Source: Pseudoalteromonas rhizosphaerae | Lineage (GTDB): Bacteria > Pseudomonadota > Gammaproteobacteria > Enterobacterales > Alteromonadaceae | Length of the DNA stretch: 64,000 nt | Direction: 5' to 3' | NCBI RefSeq assembly: GCF_902498845.1 | Contig: NZ_CABVLM010000009.1 | Coordinates: 62,001-126,000, forward strand | Shown here: piece by piece, positions 35,330 through 44,127 of the stretch | How the letters are laid out: every line of letters begins with the position of its first letter | Position numbering within the stretch: position 1 is the first letter of the stretch | Notes under the pieces: generated by a model | Database searches by the model: none | What the model was told of the DNA's origin: nothing | The model's input: only the letters and a program-made list of their open reading frames with translations | Made by a program: the position numbers and the translations under genes

Positions 35330-36085
35330 ATGAACGAGAATCCTGAAAAGACCACGCATTTTGGTTATAAAACCGTTGCCGAAACCGAAAAAGCTTCTAT
35401 GGTTGCCGATGTATTTCATTCAGTTGCTACTAAATATGACGTAATGAATGATCTCATGTCGTTTGGTATTCATCGTTTATGGAAACGTCAAACCATTGCC
35501 AGCTCAGGTGTGCGTAAAGGCCATCATGTGCTGGATTTAGCAGGTGGCACCGGCGACTTAACGGCAAAGTTTAGTCAACTGGTTGGTGATACTGGGCAAG
35601 TAGTATTAGGTGATATTAACTCATCAATGCTTAAAGTGGGCCGCGAAAAGCTACATAACCTAGGTCTAGTCGGCAATATTGACTACGTACAAATGAATGC
35701 TGAAGCACTGCCTTTTCCTGATAATAGTTTTGATTTAATTACCATTGCCTTTGGTTTACGTAATGTTACAGATCAAAATAAAGCACTTCGCTCGATGTAT
35801 CGAATCTTAAAGCCTGGTGGTCGTCTACTGGTATTGGAGTTCTCCAAACCAGAGCATCAAGTGTTAAGTAAAGCCTATGATTTTTACTCATTTAACTTAC
35901 TACCTAAAATGGGAGAGTTAGTTGCTAACGACGGTGAATCATACAAATACTTAGCTGAATCAATTCGTATGCACCCAGATCAAGAAACACTAAAAGCAAT
36001 GATGAACGAGGCTGGATTTGAGCAAACCACCTATCAAAACCTCACCGGTGGTATTGTAGCATTACATCGTGGCTTCAAATATTAA
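35330..36085 (+). CDS. ubiE: UbiE, ubiquinone/menaquinone C-methyltransferase
   Basis: 251 residues, a class I SAM methyltransferase. [15 protein letters not shown] is the SAM-binding motif, with the family segments [24 protein letters not shown] and [11 protein letters not shown]. It methylates the quinone ring in ubiquinone and, where present, menaquinone synthesis. It is the first gene of the conserved ubiE-ubiJ-ubiB-tatABC order of gammaproteobacteria. Confidence 0.97.
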   Translation: MNENPEKTTHFGYKTVAETEKASMVADVFHSVATKYDVMNDLMSFGIHRLWKRQTIASSGVRKGHHVLDLAGGTGDLTAKFSQLVGDTGQVVLGDINSSMLKVGREKLHNLGLVGNIDYVQMNAEALPFPDNSFDLITIAFGLRNVTDQNKALRSMYRILKPGGRLLVLEFSKPEHQVLSKAYDFYSFNLLPKMGELVANDGESYKYLAESIRMHPDQETLKAMMNEAGFEQTTYQNLTGGIVALHRGFKY

Positions 36086-36125
36086 GCGTCACACCAGCTA
36101 GTAACGTTTATTGCTAAGGTATTGT

Positions 36126-36731
36126 ATGTTAAATAATTTCATAGTCGCACTAGTCGAAGGTATTTTAAATACGGCACTTAAGCTCGACCCCACTCTTGGC
36201 GATAGGCTGTCATCAATTGCCCAACAACGCTTATTAATTGATATACGCGATTGGCAACAGCAGTTTTTAGTGGTGTTTACTGGCCAGCAACTGCATTTAT
36301 ACAACACTACCGAAACGCAATATGACTGCATGATAAGCGCCGATATTAATACGTTAATGGCACTTAAAAACCCTGCGATGCTGACTCAGTTAATCCGCCA
36401 AGATAAACTCGATTTGCAAGGTGATCTAAATATTGCACAAGGGTTTAGTAATGCTTTCGCTGCGCTTAATATCGATTGGCCTGAACACTTATCTGATTAT
36501 CTTGGTGACGCAGCGGCACAGCAACTATGGCAGTTAGTTAAACAAACTCAACAGCAAGGTCAAAAAGCCAACAAGAAACTCTCTACAACGCTCACTACTT
36601 TATGCCAAGACGAGCTCAAAGTGACTATTCATCCTTTAGAGCTTGAGCAATTTAAGCAACACACGCGTCAACTCAAAGCACATGTTGCGCAACTTGAGTT
36701 ACGTATCAACCAACTACTTCAAGCAAAATGA
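36126..36731 (+). CDS. ubiJ: UbiJ, ubiquinone biosynthesis accessory factor (SCP2 domain)
   Basis: 201 residues from ATG 36126, the E. coli length. An SCP2-like lipid-binding domain lies at about 15-110, with IRDWQQQFLVVFTG and LQGDLNIAQGFSNAFAALNIDWPEHLS. A C-terminal coiled coil follows (about 165-200). UbiJ binds polyprenyl quinone intermediates in the cytoplasmic Ubi complex with UbiK. A TTG at 36111 is in frame, but TAAGG lies at the right distance before the ATG, so the ATG is preferred. It lies between ubiE and ubiB as expected. Confidence 0.93.
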   Translation: MLNNFIVALVEGILNTALKLDPTLGDRLSSIAQQRLLIDIRDWQQQFLVVFTGQQLHLYNTTETQYDCMISADINTLMALKNPAMLTQLIRQDKLDLQGDLNIAQGFSNAFAALNIDWPEHLSDYLGDAAAQQLWQLVKQTQQQGQKANKKLSTTLTTLCQDELKVTIHPLELEQFKQHTRQLKAHVAQLELRINQLLQAK

Positions 36732-36748
36732 ATCAGTAAGGATTATCT

Positions 36749-38353
36749 GTGTCAGCTGCTCGGCTTTATAACATCACAAAAACCCTCCTTAGCTATGGTT
36801 TGGATGAACTGATCCCATCACAAAAAATACCTTGGTATGGCAAAGTTGGCCGTGCATGTCTATTTTGGCTAACCAATAAACACCCAGAAAAACCAGCAGG
36901 GTTAAGACTGCGTTTAGCATTACAGCAATTGGGGCCGGTGTGGATCAAGTTTGGCCAGATGTTATCTACTCGGCGCGATTTATTACCACTAGACATCGCT
37001 TTAGAGCTGGCCTTACTACAAGATCAAGTACAGCCATTTGATGGTGTGTTAGCACAACAACTAATTGAAAATGCACTTGAAATCGATGATATCAGTGAAT
37101 ACTTTAGCGATTTTGAGCAAACCCCTTTAGCTTCAGCATCCATTGCCCAAGTACATACTGCCACTTTAGTGGATGAACATAATCAACCACAAAAGGTGGT
37201 TATTAAAGTTATTCGCCCTGATATCAGAGAACAAATTGACGCTGATTTAGCATTAATGGAACAATTTTCCAAAGTAGTGGCCAAGTTAATCAATGAAGCG
37301 AAAAGGTTACGCCCAGTTGAAGTAGTCAAAGAGTATAAAAAAACCTTACTTGATGAACTTGATCTGATGCGTGAAGGCGCAAACGCCATTCAATTAAAGC
37401 GTAATTTTGAGGGTTCTGATTCGCTTTATATTCCCTATGTTTACAGTGACTATAGTCGCGTAAATGTACTAGTCATGGAGCGAATCTACGGTATTCCAGT
37501 GTCTGATACTGAGGCATTAGTTGCGCAAAACACCAATATGAAACTACTGGCCGAACGCGGTGTGGAGGTGTTTTTCACCCAAGTGTTCCGTGATAGTTTT
37601 TTTCATGCTGATATGCACCCTGGTAACGTATTTGTATCCTACGAGAGCCCTGAAAACCCTAAATTTATCGGTATTGATTGTGGCATCGTGGGCACGCTAA
37701 ACAAAGAAGACAAACGTTACTTAGCCGAAAACTTTATTGCCTTTTTTAATCGCGATTATCGTCAAGTCGCACAATTACATGTCGATTCTGGCTGGGTACC
37801 TAAAGACACCAGCGTGGAAGAATTTGAGTTTGCCATTCGCACTGTCTGCGAGCCGATTTTTAATAAGCCATTAGCAGAGATTTCATTTGGCCACGTCTTA
37901 GTTAATCTATTTAATACCGCTCGTCGCTTTAATATGCAAGTTCAACCCCAATTAGTTCTACTACAAAAAACCTTGTTGTATGTTGAAGGCCTTGGGCGTC
38001 AGCTATATCCACAATTAGATTTATGGAAAACAGCTAAACCCTTTTTAGAAGACTGGGTAAAGCAACAGGTTGGTCCTTGGTCGGTATTGAAACAGGTATA
38101 CGCAAACTTGCCATTTTGGGCAGAAAAAATGCCTGAGTTACCTGATTTGATTTATCACAACCTAAAACAACAGCGCAACAGCCCTGCACCACTGCCACAG
38201 CCATCATACAAGCCATTATTACTTGGTCTTTTTGCTGGTTCAGCAATGATAGTCTCTGGGTTATGTTATTTGCAGCATGACCTTGTCGCTGCAGGTATTG
38301 CTGCGATATGCTCTTTAAGCGGCTTTATACTTGCTTGGCGCAGCGCAACATAA
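36749..38353 (+). CDS. ubiB: UbiB, ABC1/ADCK-family atypical kinase for ubiquinone synthesis
   Basis: 534 residues starting at GTG, with TAAGGA upstream. The family KxGQ-type motif ([16 protein letters not shown]), the Ala-rich loop ([10 protein letters not shown]), the invariant lysine (KVVIKVIRP), the catalytic loop [11 protein letters not shown] and the metal site IGIDCGIVG are all present. Two hydrophobic helices close the C-terminus (about 487-530) and anchor it to the inner membrane. It is required for ubiquinone synthesis, probably through ATPase activity that extracts lipid intermediates. Confidence 0.96.
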   Translation: MSAARLYNITKTLLSYGLDELIPSQKIPWYGKVGRACLFWLTNKHPEKPAGLRLRLALQQLGPVWIKFGQMLSTRRDLLPLDIALELALLQDQVQPFDGVLAQQLIENALEIDDISEYFSDFEQTPLASASIAQVHTATLVDEHNQPQKVVIKVIRPDIREQIDADLALMEQFSKVVAKLINEAKRLRPVEVVKEYKKTLLDELDLMREGANAIQLKRNFEGSDSLYIPYVYSDYSRVNVLVMERIYGIPVSDTEALVAQNTNMKLLAERGVEVFFTQVFRDSFFHADMHPGNVFVSYESPENPKFIGIDCGIVGTLNKEDKRYLAENFIAFFNRDYRQVAQLHVDSGWVPKDTSVEEFEFAIRTVCEPIFNKPLAEISFGHVLVNLFNTARRFNMQVQPQLVLLQKTLLYVEGLGRQLYPQLDLWKTAKPFLEDWVKQQVGPWSVLKQVYANLPFWAEKMPELPDLIYHNLKQQRNSPAPLPQPSYKPLLLGLFAGSAMIVSGLCYLQHDLVAAGIAAICSLSGFILAWRSAT

Positions 38354-38433
38354 ACTAAGTGCTATTTAGTGCTCGGTGAGTATAATCAGTACAATAATTT
38401 TAATTCACAGTATTTAAATAAGTGGAGAACATC

Positions 38434-38673
38434 ATGGGTTTTGGCGGCATTAGTATTTGGCAATTGTTAATTGTTTTAGCAATCATAGTGTTACTTTTTG
38501 GCACAAAAAAATTGCGTGGCATTGGCGGTGATTTAGGTAACGCTGTAAAAGGGTTTAAAAAAGCAGTCTCTGAAGATGAGCAAAATAAACCAGCAGAACC
38601 AATTGAACAAGCAAATAACCCAATACAAAACAAAGAGTCTGTTGATAAAAATAAAGAAGACCATAAGGCTTAA
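38434..38673 (+). CDS. tatA: TatA, twin-arginine translocase pore subunit
   Basis: 79 residues from ATG 38434 (GGAG upstream; the in-frame GTG at 38422 overlaps that site). One transmembrane helix (about 6-22) is followed by [24 protein letters not shown], the FGxKKL and amphipathic helix of TatA, and an acidic tail. It oligomerises to form the conduit for folded proteins. First of tatABC. Confidence 0.96.
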   Translation: MGFGGISIWQLLIVLAIIVLLFGTKKLRGIGGDLGNAVKGFKKAVSEDEQNKPAEPIEQANNPIQNKESVDKNKEDHKA

Positions 38674-38678
38674 TTAGC

Positions 38679-39011
38679 ATGGGTATGTGGGAACTTGTTG
38701 TGGTGTTAATCGTCGGCTTAGTGGTACTTGGCCCTGAGCGTTTGCCGGTTGCTATTCGTACTGTTAGCCGTTGGGTAAAAACTATAAAATCGTTGGCTAA
38801 TTCTGTTAAGGCTGAAGTCAACGAAGAATTAAGAGTGCATGAGTTACACCAAAATTTAAAAAAAGCTGAACAACAAGGCATGCAAGACTTAAGTCCAGCA
38901 ATAAAAGACTCGGTCAGCGAATTACAAAAGGCAGCGGACTCAGTCACCCACAGTTATAAAAAAAGATCTTCTGAGCAAACAGATAAAGTGAATATTGATG
39001 AACAAAAATGA
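38679..39011 (+). CDS. tatB: TatB, twin-arginine translocase receptor subunit
   Basis: 110 residues. MGMWELVVVLIVGLVVLGPERLP has the N-terminal helix and the LGPERLP turn of TatB. The amphipathic helix (AIRTVSRWVKTIKSLA) and a long charged coil follow. With TatC it recognises twin-arginine signal peptides. It starts 6 bases after the tatA stop. Confidence 0.95.
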   Translation: MGMWELVVVLIVGLVVLGPERLPVAIRTVSRWVKTIKSLANSVKAEVNEELRVHELHQNLKKAEQQGMQDLSPAIKDSVSELQKAADSVTHSYKKRSSEQTDKVNIDEQK

Positions 39012-39058
39012 AATTTTTTTTGTTGGCTATGGTCTATATATCGGTAACGAGTTAAATT

Positions 39059-39802
39059 ATGACTGAACAAGTTAAATCAGGCTTTGTAAGTCATTTAATT
39101 GAATTGCGAAATAGGCTTATGAAAGCCTTATTAGCTATATTGGTATTTTTTATTGCGCTGGTTTACTTTGCGAACGATATTTACGGTTTTGTAGCGGCCC
39201 CATTAGTTGCGCACTTACCAAGTACAGCAACCATGATCGCTACTGATGTAACAGCACCATTTTTTGCGCCGTTTAAGTTAACCTTATTTGTCGCTTTATT
39301 TGCAGCGTTTCCATTAATATTACACCAAATATGGGGCTTTATTGCGCCAGGGTTATACCAACATGAAAAACGCATGCTAATGCCTGTTTTAGCATCTAGC
39401 ATTATACTTTTTTATAGCGGTATCGCATTTTGTTACTTTGTAGTACTACCCATAATTCTTGGCTTTTTTACTAGCGTTGGCCCAGAAATGATGACGTTGG
39501 CACCAGATATTAGTAGCTACTTAAGTTTTGCGTTGAAGCTATTTTTTGCTTTTGGGGTCGCTTTTGAGATTCCAGTAGCGATAATGCTGCTGTGTTTTAG
39601 TGGCGCTACCACAACACAAAGTTTAAAAGAAAAACGTCCTTATATTGTGGTCGGTGTTTTTGTTGTAGCTATGTTTTTAACGCCACCGGATGTACTATCA
39701 CAAACATTATTAGCATTTCCCATGCTACTGTTATTTGAATTGGGTTTAATCTTAGCATCCTTTTATAGCGCTAAACCCCAGCAAAATGAGTCTGAGGAAT
39801 AA
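39059..39802 (+). CDS. tatC: TatC, twin-arginine translocase core subunit
   Basis: 247 residues with six transmembrane helices. The N-terminus has FVSHLIELRNRLMKAL, the TatC signature with the conserved Glu used to bind twin-arginine peptides, and VVAMFLTPPDVLSQTLLAFPMLLLFELG lies near the end. Its stop is directly followed by the ATG of the next gene. A GH109-type lipoprotein with a twin-arginine signal lies in this same window. Confidence 0.96.
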   Translation: MTEQVKSGFVSHLIELRNRLMKALLAILVFFIALVYFANDIYGFVAAPLVAHLPSTATMIATDVTAPFFAPFKLTLFVALFAAFPLILHQIWGFIAPGLYQHEKRMLMPVLASSIILFYSGIAFCYFVVLPIILGFFTSVGPEMMTLAPDISSYLSFALKLFFAFGVAFEIPVAIMLLCFSGATTTQSLKEKRPYIVVGVFVVAMFLTPPDVLSQTLLAFPMLLLFELGLILASFYSAKPQQNESEE

Positions 39803-40333
39803 ATGAAAAAACAACTACTACCAATACTTGCCTTATTAAGCATTCCTACTGTTCATGCCAATGAAGTTAACTTACAAGCTTTACAAGCATGTACATTTGT
39901 AGAAAATGACTTCAATCGTCTGCTTTGTTATGACAACACTATGGCGGGTAAATCATTAAGTAAGCCAGCAACAACAAAAACCTTAACCCCACCTGCCAAC
40001 TCAGCAGCCCCTAACGTTGGCACACCAACAGCTGCAGCAGTAGCCAATGAGCAAATAGTTAAGACTAAAAATGACGATTTTGGTTTAGAACACAAAGAAG
40101 TAGCAAGAGATAATGACAATGAAATATCAGCCGTCGTTAGCAACGTCAAAGAAGCGCCATACGGTGAATTAATTATTAGTTTAGACAACGGTCAACAATG
40201 GCGTCAAATTGGCTCAGATAGCTTGCGTATCGACCAAAATGATACCGTGATTATTGAACGTGGTATGTTCAACTCCTTTTTATTAAAAAAAGCAGGCCAG
40301 AATCGTTCGATCCGCGTTAAGCGCACTAATTAA
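39803..40333 (+). CDS. Secreted protein of unknown function between tatC and tatD
   Basis: 176 residues with a Sec signal peptide (MKKQLLPILALLSIPTVHA). A small Cys pair follows (ACTFVENDFNRLLCYDN), a pattern seen in several periplasmic proteins such as the VasI/TagO group. A low-complexity Ala/Pro/Thr linker (about 55-85) leads to a beta-rich C-terminal domain (about 108-175: ISAVVSNVKEAPYGELIISL, GQQWRQIGSDSLRI). I do not recognise a named family. It is packed between tatC (0-base gap) and tatD (TAATG overlap), so it is cotranscribed with them. Confidence 0.75.
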   Translation: MKKQLLPILALLSIPTVHANEVNLQALQACTFVENDFNRLLCYDNTMAGKSLSKPATTKTLTPPANSAAPNVGTPTAAAVANEQIVKTKNDDFGLEHKEVARDNDNEISAVVSNVKEAPYGELIISLDNGQQWRQIGSDSLRIDQNDTVIIERGMFNSFLLKKAGQNRSIRVKRTN

Positions 40334-41115
40334 TGACCACATCACTCATTGATGCAGGCGTAAATCTTACTAATCATCAATTTGATGCTCAACATTCGGC
40401 TATCATTGCTCGCGCAAAAGCGCAAAATGTTAGCCAAATGCTGTTAATTGGCTGCGATATAAACTCCAGTCAGCAAGCGATTAACTTAGCACAACAGTAC
40501 AACCTACTTACTACCGCCGGTGTTCACCCCCATGACGCAAAATCAGCCGATGGAAAACTAGAAACACAACTGCGCACTCTCGCTGCACACCCTGAGGTTG
40601 TAGCGATTGGCGAATGTGGATTAGATTACAATCGCGACTTTTCTCCCCGCGAGACTCAACGTTCCGTGTTGCACCGACAACTCACTTTGGCGGTAGAGTT
40701 AAACCTTCCGGTATATTTACATGAGCGCGATGCGAGCGAAGATATGCTGGCAATATTGCAACAGTATTCGGTGCGTGGAGTATTACATTGTTTTACTGGT
40801 GATCAACACGCCTTAGAACAATACTTATCGCTCGGTTTATACATTGGTATTACCGGTTGGGTCTGTGACGAACGTCGCGGTAAATCACTGCAACAACTGA
40901 TGCCAATGTTGCCATTAGAGCGCCTATTAATAGAAACGGATGCACCGTTTTTGATCCCTCGCTCGTTAACACCAAAACCCAAATCGCATCGCAATGAGCC
41001 AAGCTATTTACCACATATATGCCAAACTATCGCGTCCTTAAAAGGACTAGAGTTTGCAACTGTTGCAAAGCAAACTACACTTAACTTCCAACAGTTATTC
41101 AACCACAAGGGCTGA
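40333..41115 (+). CDS. tatD: TatD-family metal-dependent DNase
   Basis: 260 residues, a TIM-barrel hydrolase. Metal ligands are seen in AGVHPHDAK, IGECGLDYN, VYLHERDAS, VLHCFTG and LIETDAPFL. TatD is a 3'-5' exonuclease acting in DNA repair and is not part of the translocase despite its location. The ATG overlaps the previous stop and the stop is three bases before the next gene, so it is inside one operon. Confidence 0.92.
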   Translation: MTTSLIDAGVNLTNHQFDAQHSAIIARAKAQNVSQMLLIGCDINSSQQAINLAQQYNLLTTAGVHPHDAKSADGKLETQLRTLAAHPEVVAIGECGLDYNRDFSPRETQRSVLHRQLTLAVELNLPVYLHERDASEDMLAILQQYSVRGVLHCFTGDQHALEQYLSLGLYIGITGWVCDERRGKSLQQLMPMLPLERLLIETDAPFLIPRSLTPKPKSHRNEPSYLPHICQTIASLKGLEFATVAKQTTLNFQQLFNHKG

Positions 41116-41117
41116 TA

Positions 41118-42968
41118 ATGAAGCGTGTTTGGTTGCTGCTTTATAGCTTTGTATTTATTTCATTTACGGCCAACGCAACGCAGATCACCTTAGATAAGCA
41201 CTTCAAACACCTTGTGAATATACCTTTCGAATATTCCCTGCAGCCTTTCACAGCAGAGCAAGCCAAGCTCACTTCAAATCAGCAATGGCAACAGCTTTCA
41301 GAGCAATCGCTCAATTTAGGACTCACTAATCAAGCCGTATGGCTACGCCTGCAACTGGTTAACGCTGAGAATTCAGAGCTACCAATTTTATTGTCCATTG
41401 ATAATCCGTTATTAGATAAAGTTGCTGTATACCATTACTTTAAGCAAAACAGATTATTGTTTAAAGAAATTGGTGATGTATTACCACTCAATAACCGACA
41501 AATTAATACAGAATCATTATTAGTAAAGCTAACACTGCCACCGGCAAGTCAGTCAACATTACTTCTTCGAGTTGAAAGTCTAGATGGTGTTAGAGTGCCG
41601 TTAAGTCTTTGGCAGCATGACGAATATTTAAAAGATAAAAGTAAGTTTAATTTAATGTACGGCCTGCTCGTCGGATTTATTTTATCGTTGGCAGTCACTT
41701 GCTTGGTCATGTTTGGCTTTTCACGAAAACGTTACTTTGCACTCAGTGGCAGTATTTTAATCACGTTATGGTTATTACTGATTTACTTATATGGCTTTGG
41801 TTATCGCTATTTCCACCCGTCTTTGCCTAGTTTGCAGCAGCTAGCCGTGCCTAGCATGCTGATATTAACCACTTGCTTATTCAAGCTATTATTTGAACAA
41901 TTGCGCCTGCCCACAAAAACAGCGCTGCAACCCTTACACAAATGGAGTAACTGGTTACTTTTTATCAGCTTATTTTTTATCTGGTTGCTCCCTACAAATA
42001 TCATGCTTTATTACAGCCTAATTGCACCGGTGTTGATTATGTTGTTACACATAACTGCGTTAGGGATCGATATTAAGCAACAGCGAACGCAGCCTCTGAG
42101 TGCGCTTTTATGTAGTATGTTAATGTTCTTAACTGCGCAGATCTATCTCATAATTGTCGTGTTTGACATCTATGATTTTAATACCCGTGGTTTACCATTT
42201 GTATATGTTAGTTTTTTAATCTGTTCACTCAGTTTAAGCTTTGCCACCATTAAGCACTTTTTAATCGAACGCGATGCCCAAGTCACCGACCAGCAGTGTA
42301 AAATCGCCCAAAGTGAAGCTCAAGATGCTTTATTGCAAGAGCGTTTAGCACTACAAGAGCAAGCTAGATTAGATTTAGAAGCAAATATAGAAGAGCGTAC
42401 CTTTGAACTTCAGGTCACCCTGCGGGAACTTGAAGACAAGAATCGCGCACTTGAACAAATCAATATGGAAGATCCATTAACACAAATAAAAAATCGCCGC
42501 TACTTTGATAAAAAACTAGTGATGGATTTGCGTCGCTCTCGTCGAGAGCAAACGCCTTTAAGTGTGGTCATGCTCGATATTGATCACTTTAAGAGCATTA
42601 ACGACACCTACGGGCACTTAATTGGCGACCAAACTATTCGTGCTGTGGCTGACATTATAAAAAGCCATTTAAAACGCCCACTCGACGAAGTAGCCCGTTA
42701 TGGTGGCGAAGAGTTTGTGATCTTACTACCTAATACCATCCTCGGCGGTGCAGTAGAAATAGCTGAGAAAATCCGCCAAGCAATCATGGATGCCACAATT
42801 ACAGTGGCAAACACCCAGATAAAGTTTACCATTAGTGCTGGTGTATATAGCGCCATTGCAGAAGACATTCATAATCCGGGATTATTCACCGACTGCGCCG
42901 ACAAAGCACTTTATCATGCCAAGCAAAGTGGACGTAATCGTGTAGTTAGTTTTCCAATTTTAGACTAG
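41118..42968 (+). CDS. Membrane diguanylate cyclase, 7TMR-DISM sensor with intact GGEEF
   Basis: 616 residues. A signal peptide (about 1-20) is followed by a periplasmic 7TMR-DISMED2-type domain (about 30-165: LTNQAVWLRLQLVN, LLSIDNPLLDKVAVYH), seven transmembrane helices (about 180-390), a coiled coil (about 400-450) and a GGDEF domain (about 455-616). The signature GGEEF lies at about 529-533, and the RPLD inhibitory site five residues earlier is intact, so it should make c-di-GMP with product feedback. The ligand is unknown. It is the last gene of the ubi-tat-tatD run, 9 bases before hemB. Confidence 0.93.
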   Translation: MKRVWLLLYSFVFISFTANATQITLDKHFKHLVNIPFEYSLQPFTAEQAKLTSNQQWQQLSEQSLNLGLTNQAVWLRLQLVNAENSELPILLSIDNPLLDKVAVYHYFKQNRLLFKEIGDVLPLNNRQINTESLLVKLTLPPASQSTLLLRVESLDGVRVPLSLWQHDEYLKDKSKFNLMYGLLVGFILSLAVTCLVMFGFSRKRYFALSGSILITLWLLLIYLYGFGYRYFHPSLPSLQQLAVPSMLILTTCLFKLLFEQLRLPTKTALQPLHKWSNWLLFISLFFIWLLPTNIMLYYSLIAPVLIMLLHITALGIDIKQQRTQPLSALLCSMLMFLTAQIYLIIVVFDIYDFNTRGLPFVYVSFLICSLSLSFATIKHFLIERDAQVTDQQCKIAQSEAQDALLQERLALQEQARLDLEANIEERTFELQVTLRELEDKNRALEQINMEDPLTQIKNRRYFDKKLVMDLRRSRREQTPLSVVMLDIDHFKSINDTYGHLIGDQTIRAVADIIKSHLKRPLDEVARYGGEEFVILLPNTILGGAVEIAEKIRQAIMDATITVANTQIKFTISAGVYSAIAEDIHNPGLFTDCADKALYHAKQSGRNRVVSFPILD

Positions 42969-43985
<1,017 letters not shown>

Positions 43986-44007
43986 GCCTCATAGATATTT
44001 AATTTAG

Positions 44008-44031
44008 AAAAGGGCGATTAACCGCCCTTTT
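44008..44031 (+). terminator. Rho-independent terminator of hemB
   Basis: A 9-bp stem, AAAAGGGCG / CGCCCTTTT, with a 6-nt loop lies 23 bases after the hemB stop and is followed by T-rich sequence. Confidence 0.88.
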
Positions 44032-44063
44032 TATTTTCATGTTATTAACATTTTGTATTTTCT

Positions 44064-44105
44064 TTGTCATAAATTTTCCTTAAACTGTTTGTCCCATTCG
44101 GGACA
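44064..44105 (+). promoter_or_regulatory. PhoB-box-like sequence and leader palindrome upstream of the nuclease gene
   Basis: TTGTCATAAATTTTCCTT (44064-44081) matches the PhoB box consensus in its first half (TGTCATAAA) and weakly in the second (about 13 of 18 positions overall by eye). A perfect inverted repeat, TGTCCC / GGGACA (44090-44105), follows before the ATG at 44128. Phosphate control of secreted DNases is known in related bacteria, but this site is only a candidate. Confidence 0.35.
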
Positions 44106-44127
44106 CAATACACGGGAAAAAATAATA

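Noticed and set aside
44053..44127. Start of the nuclease at the upstream TTG (25 extra residues)
   Set aside because: The extension precedes a standard signal peptide, has no ribosome-binding site and covers the promoter region.
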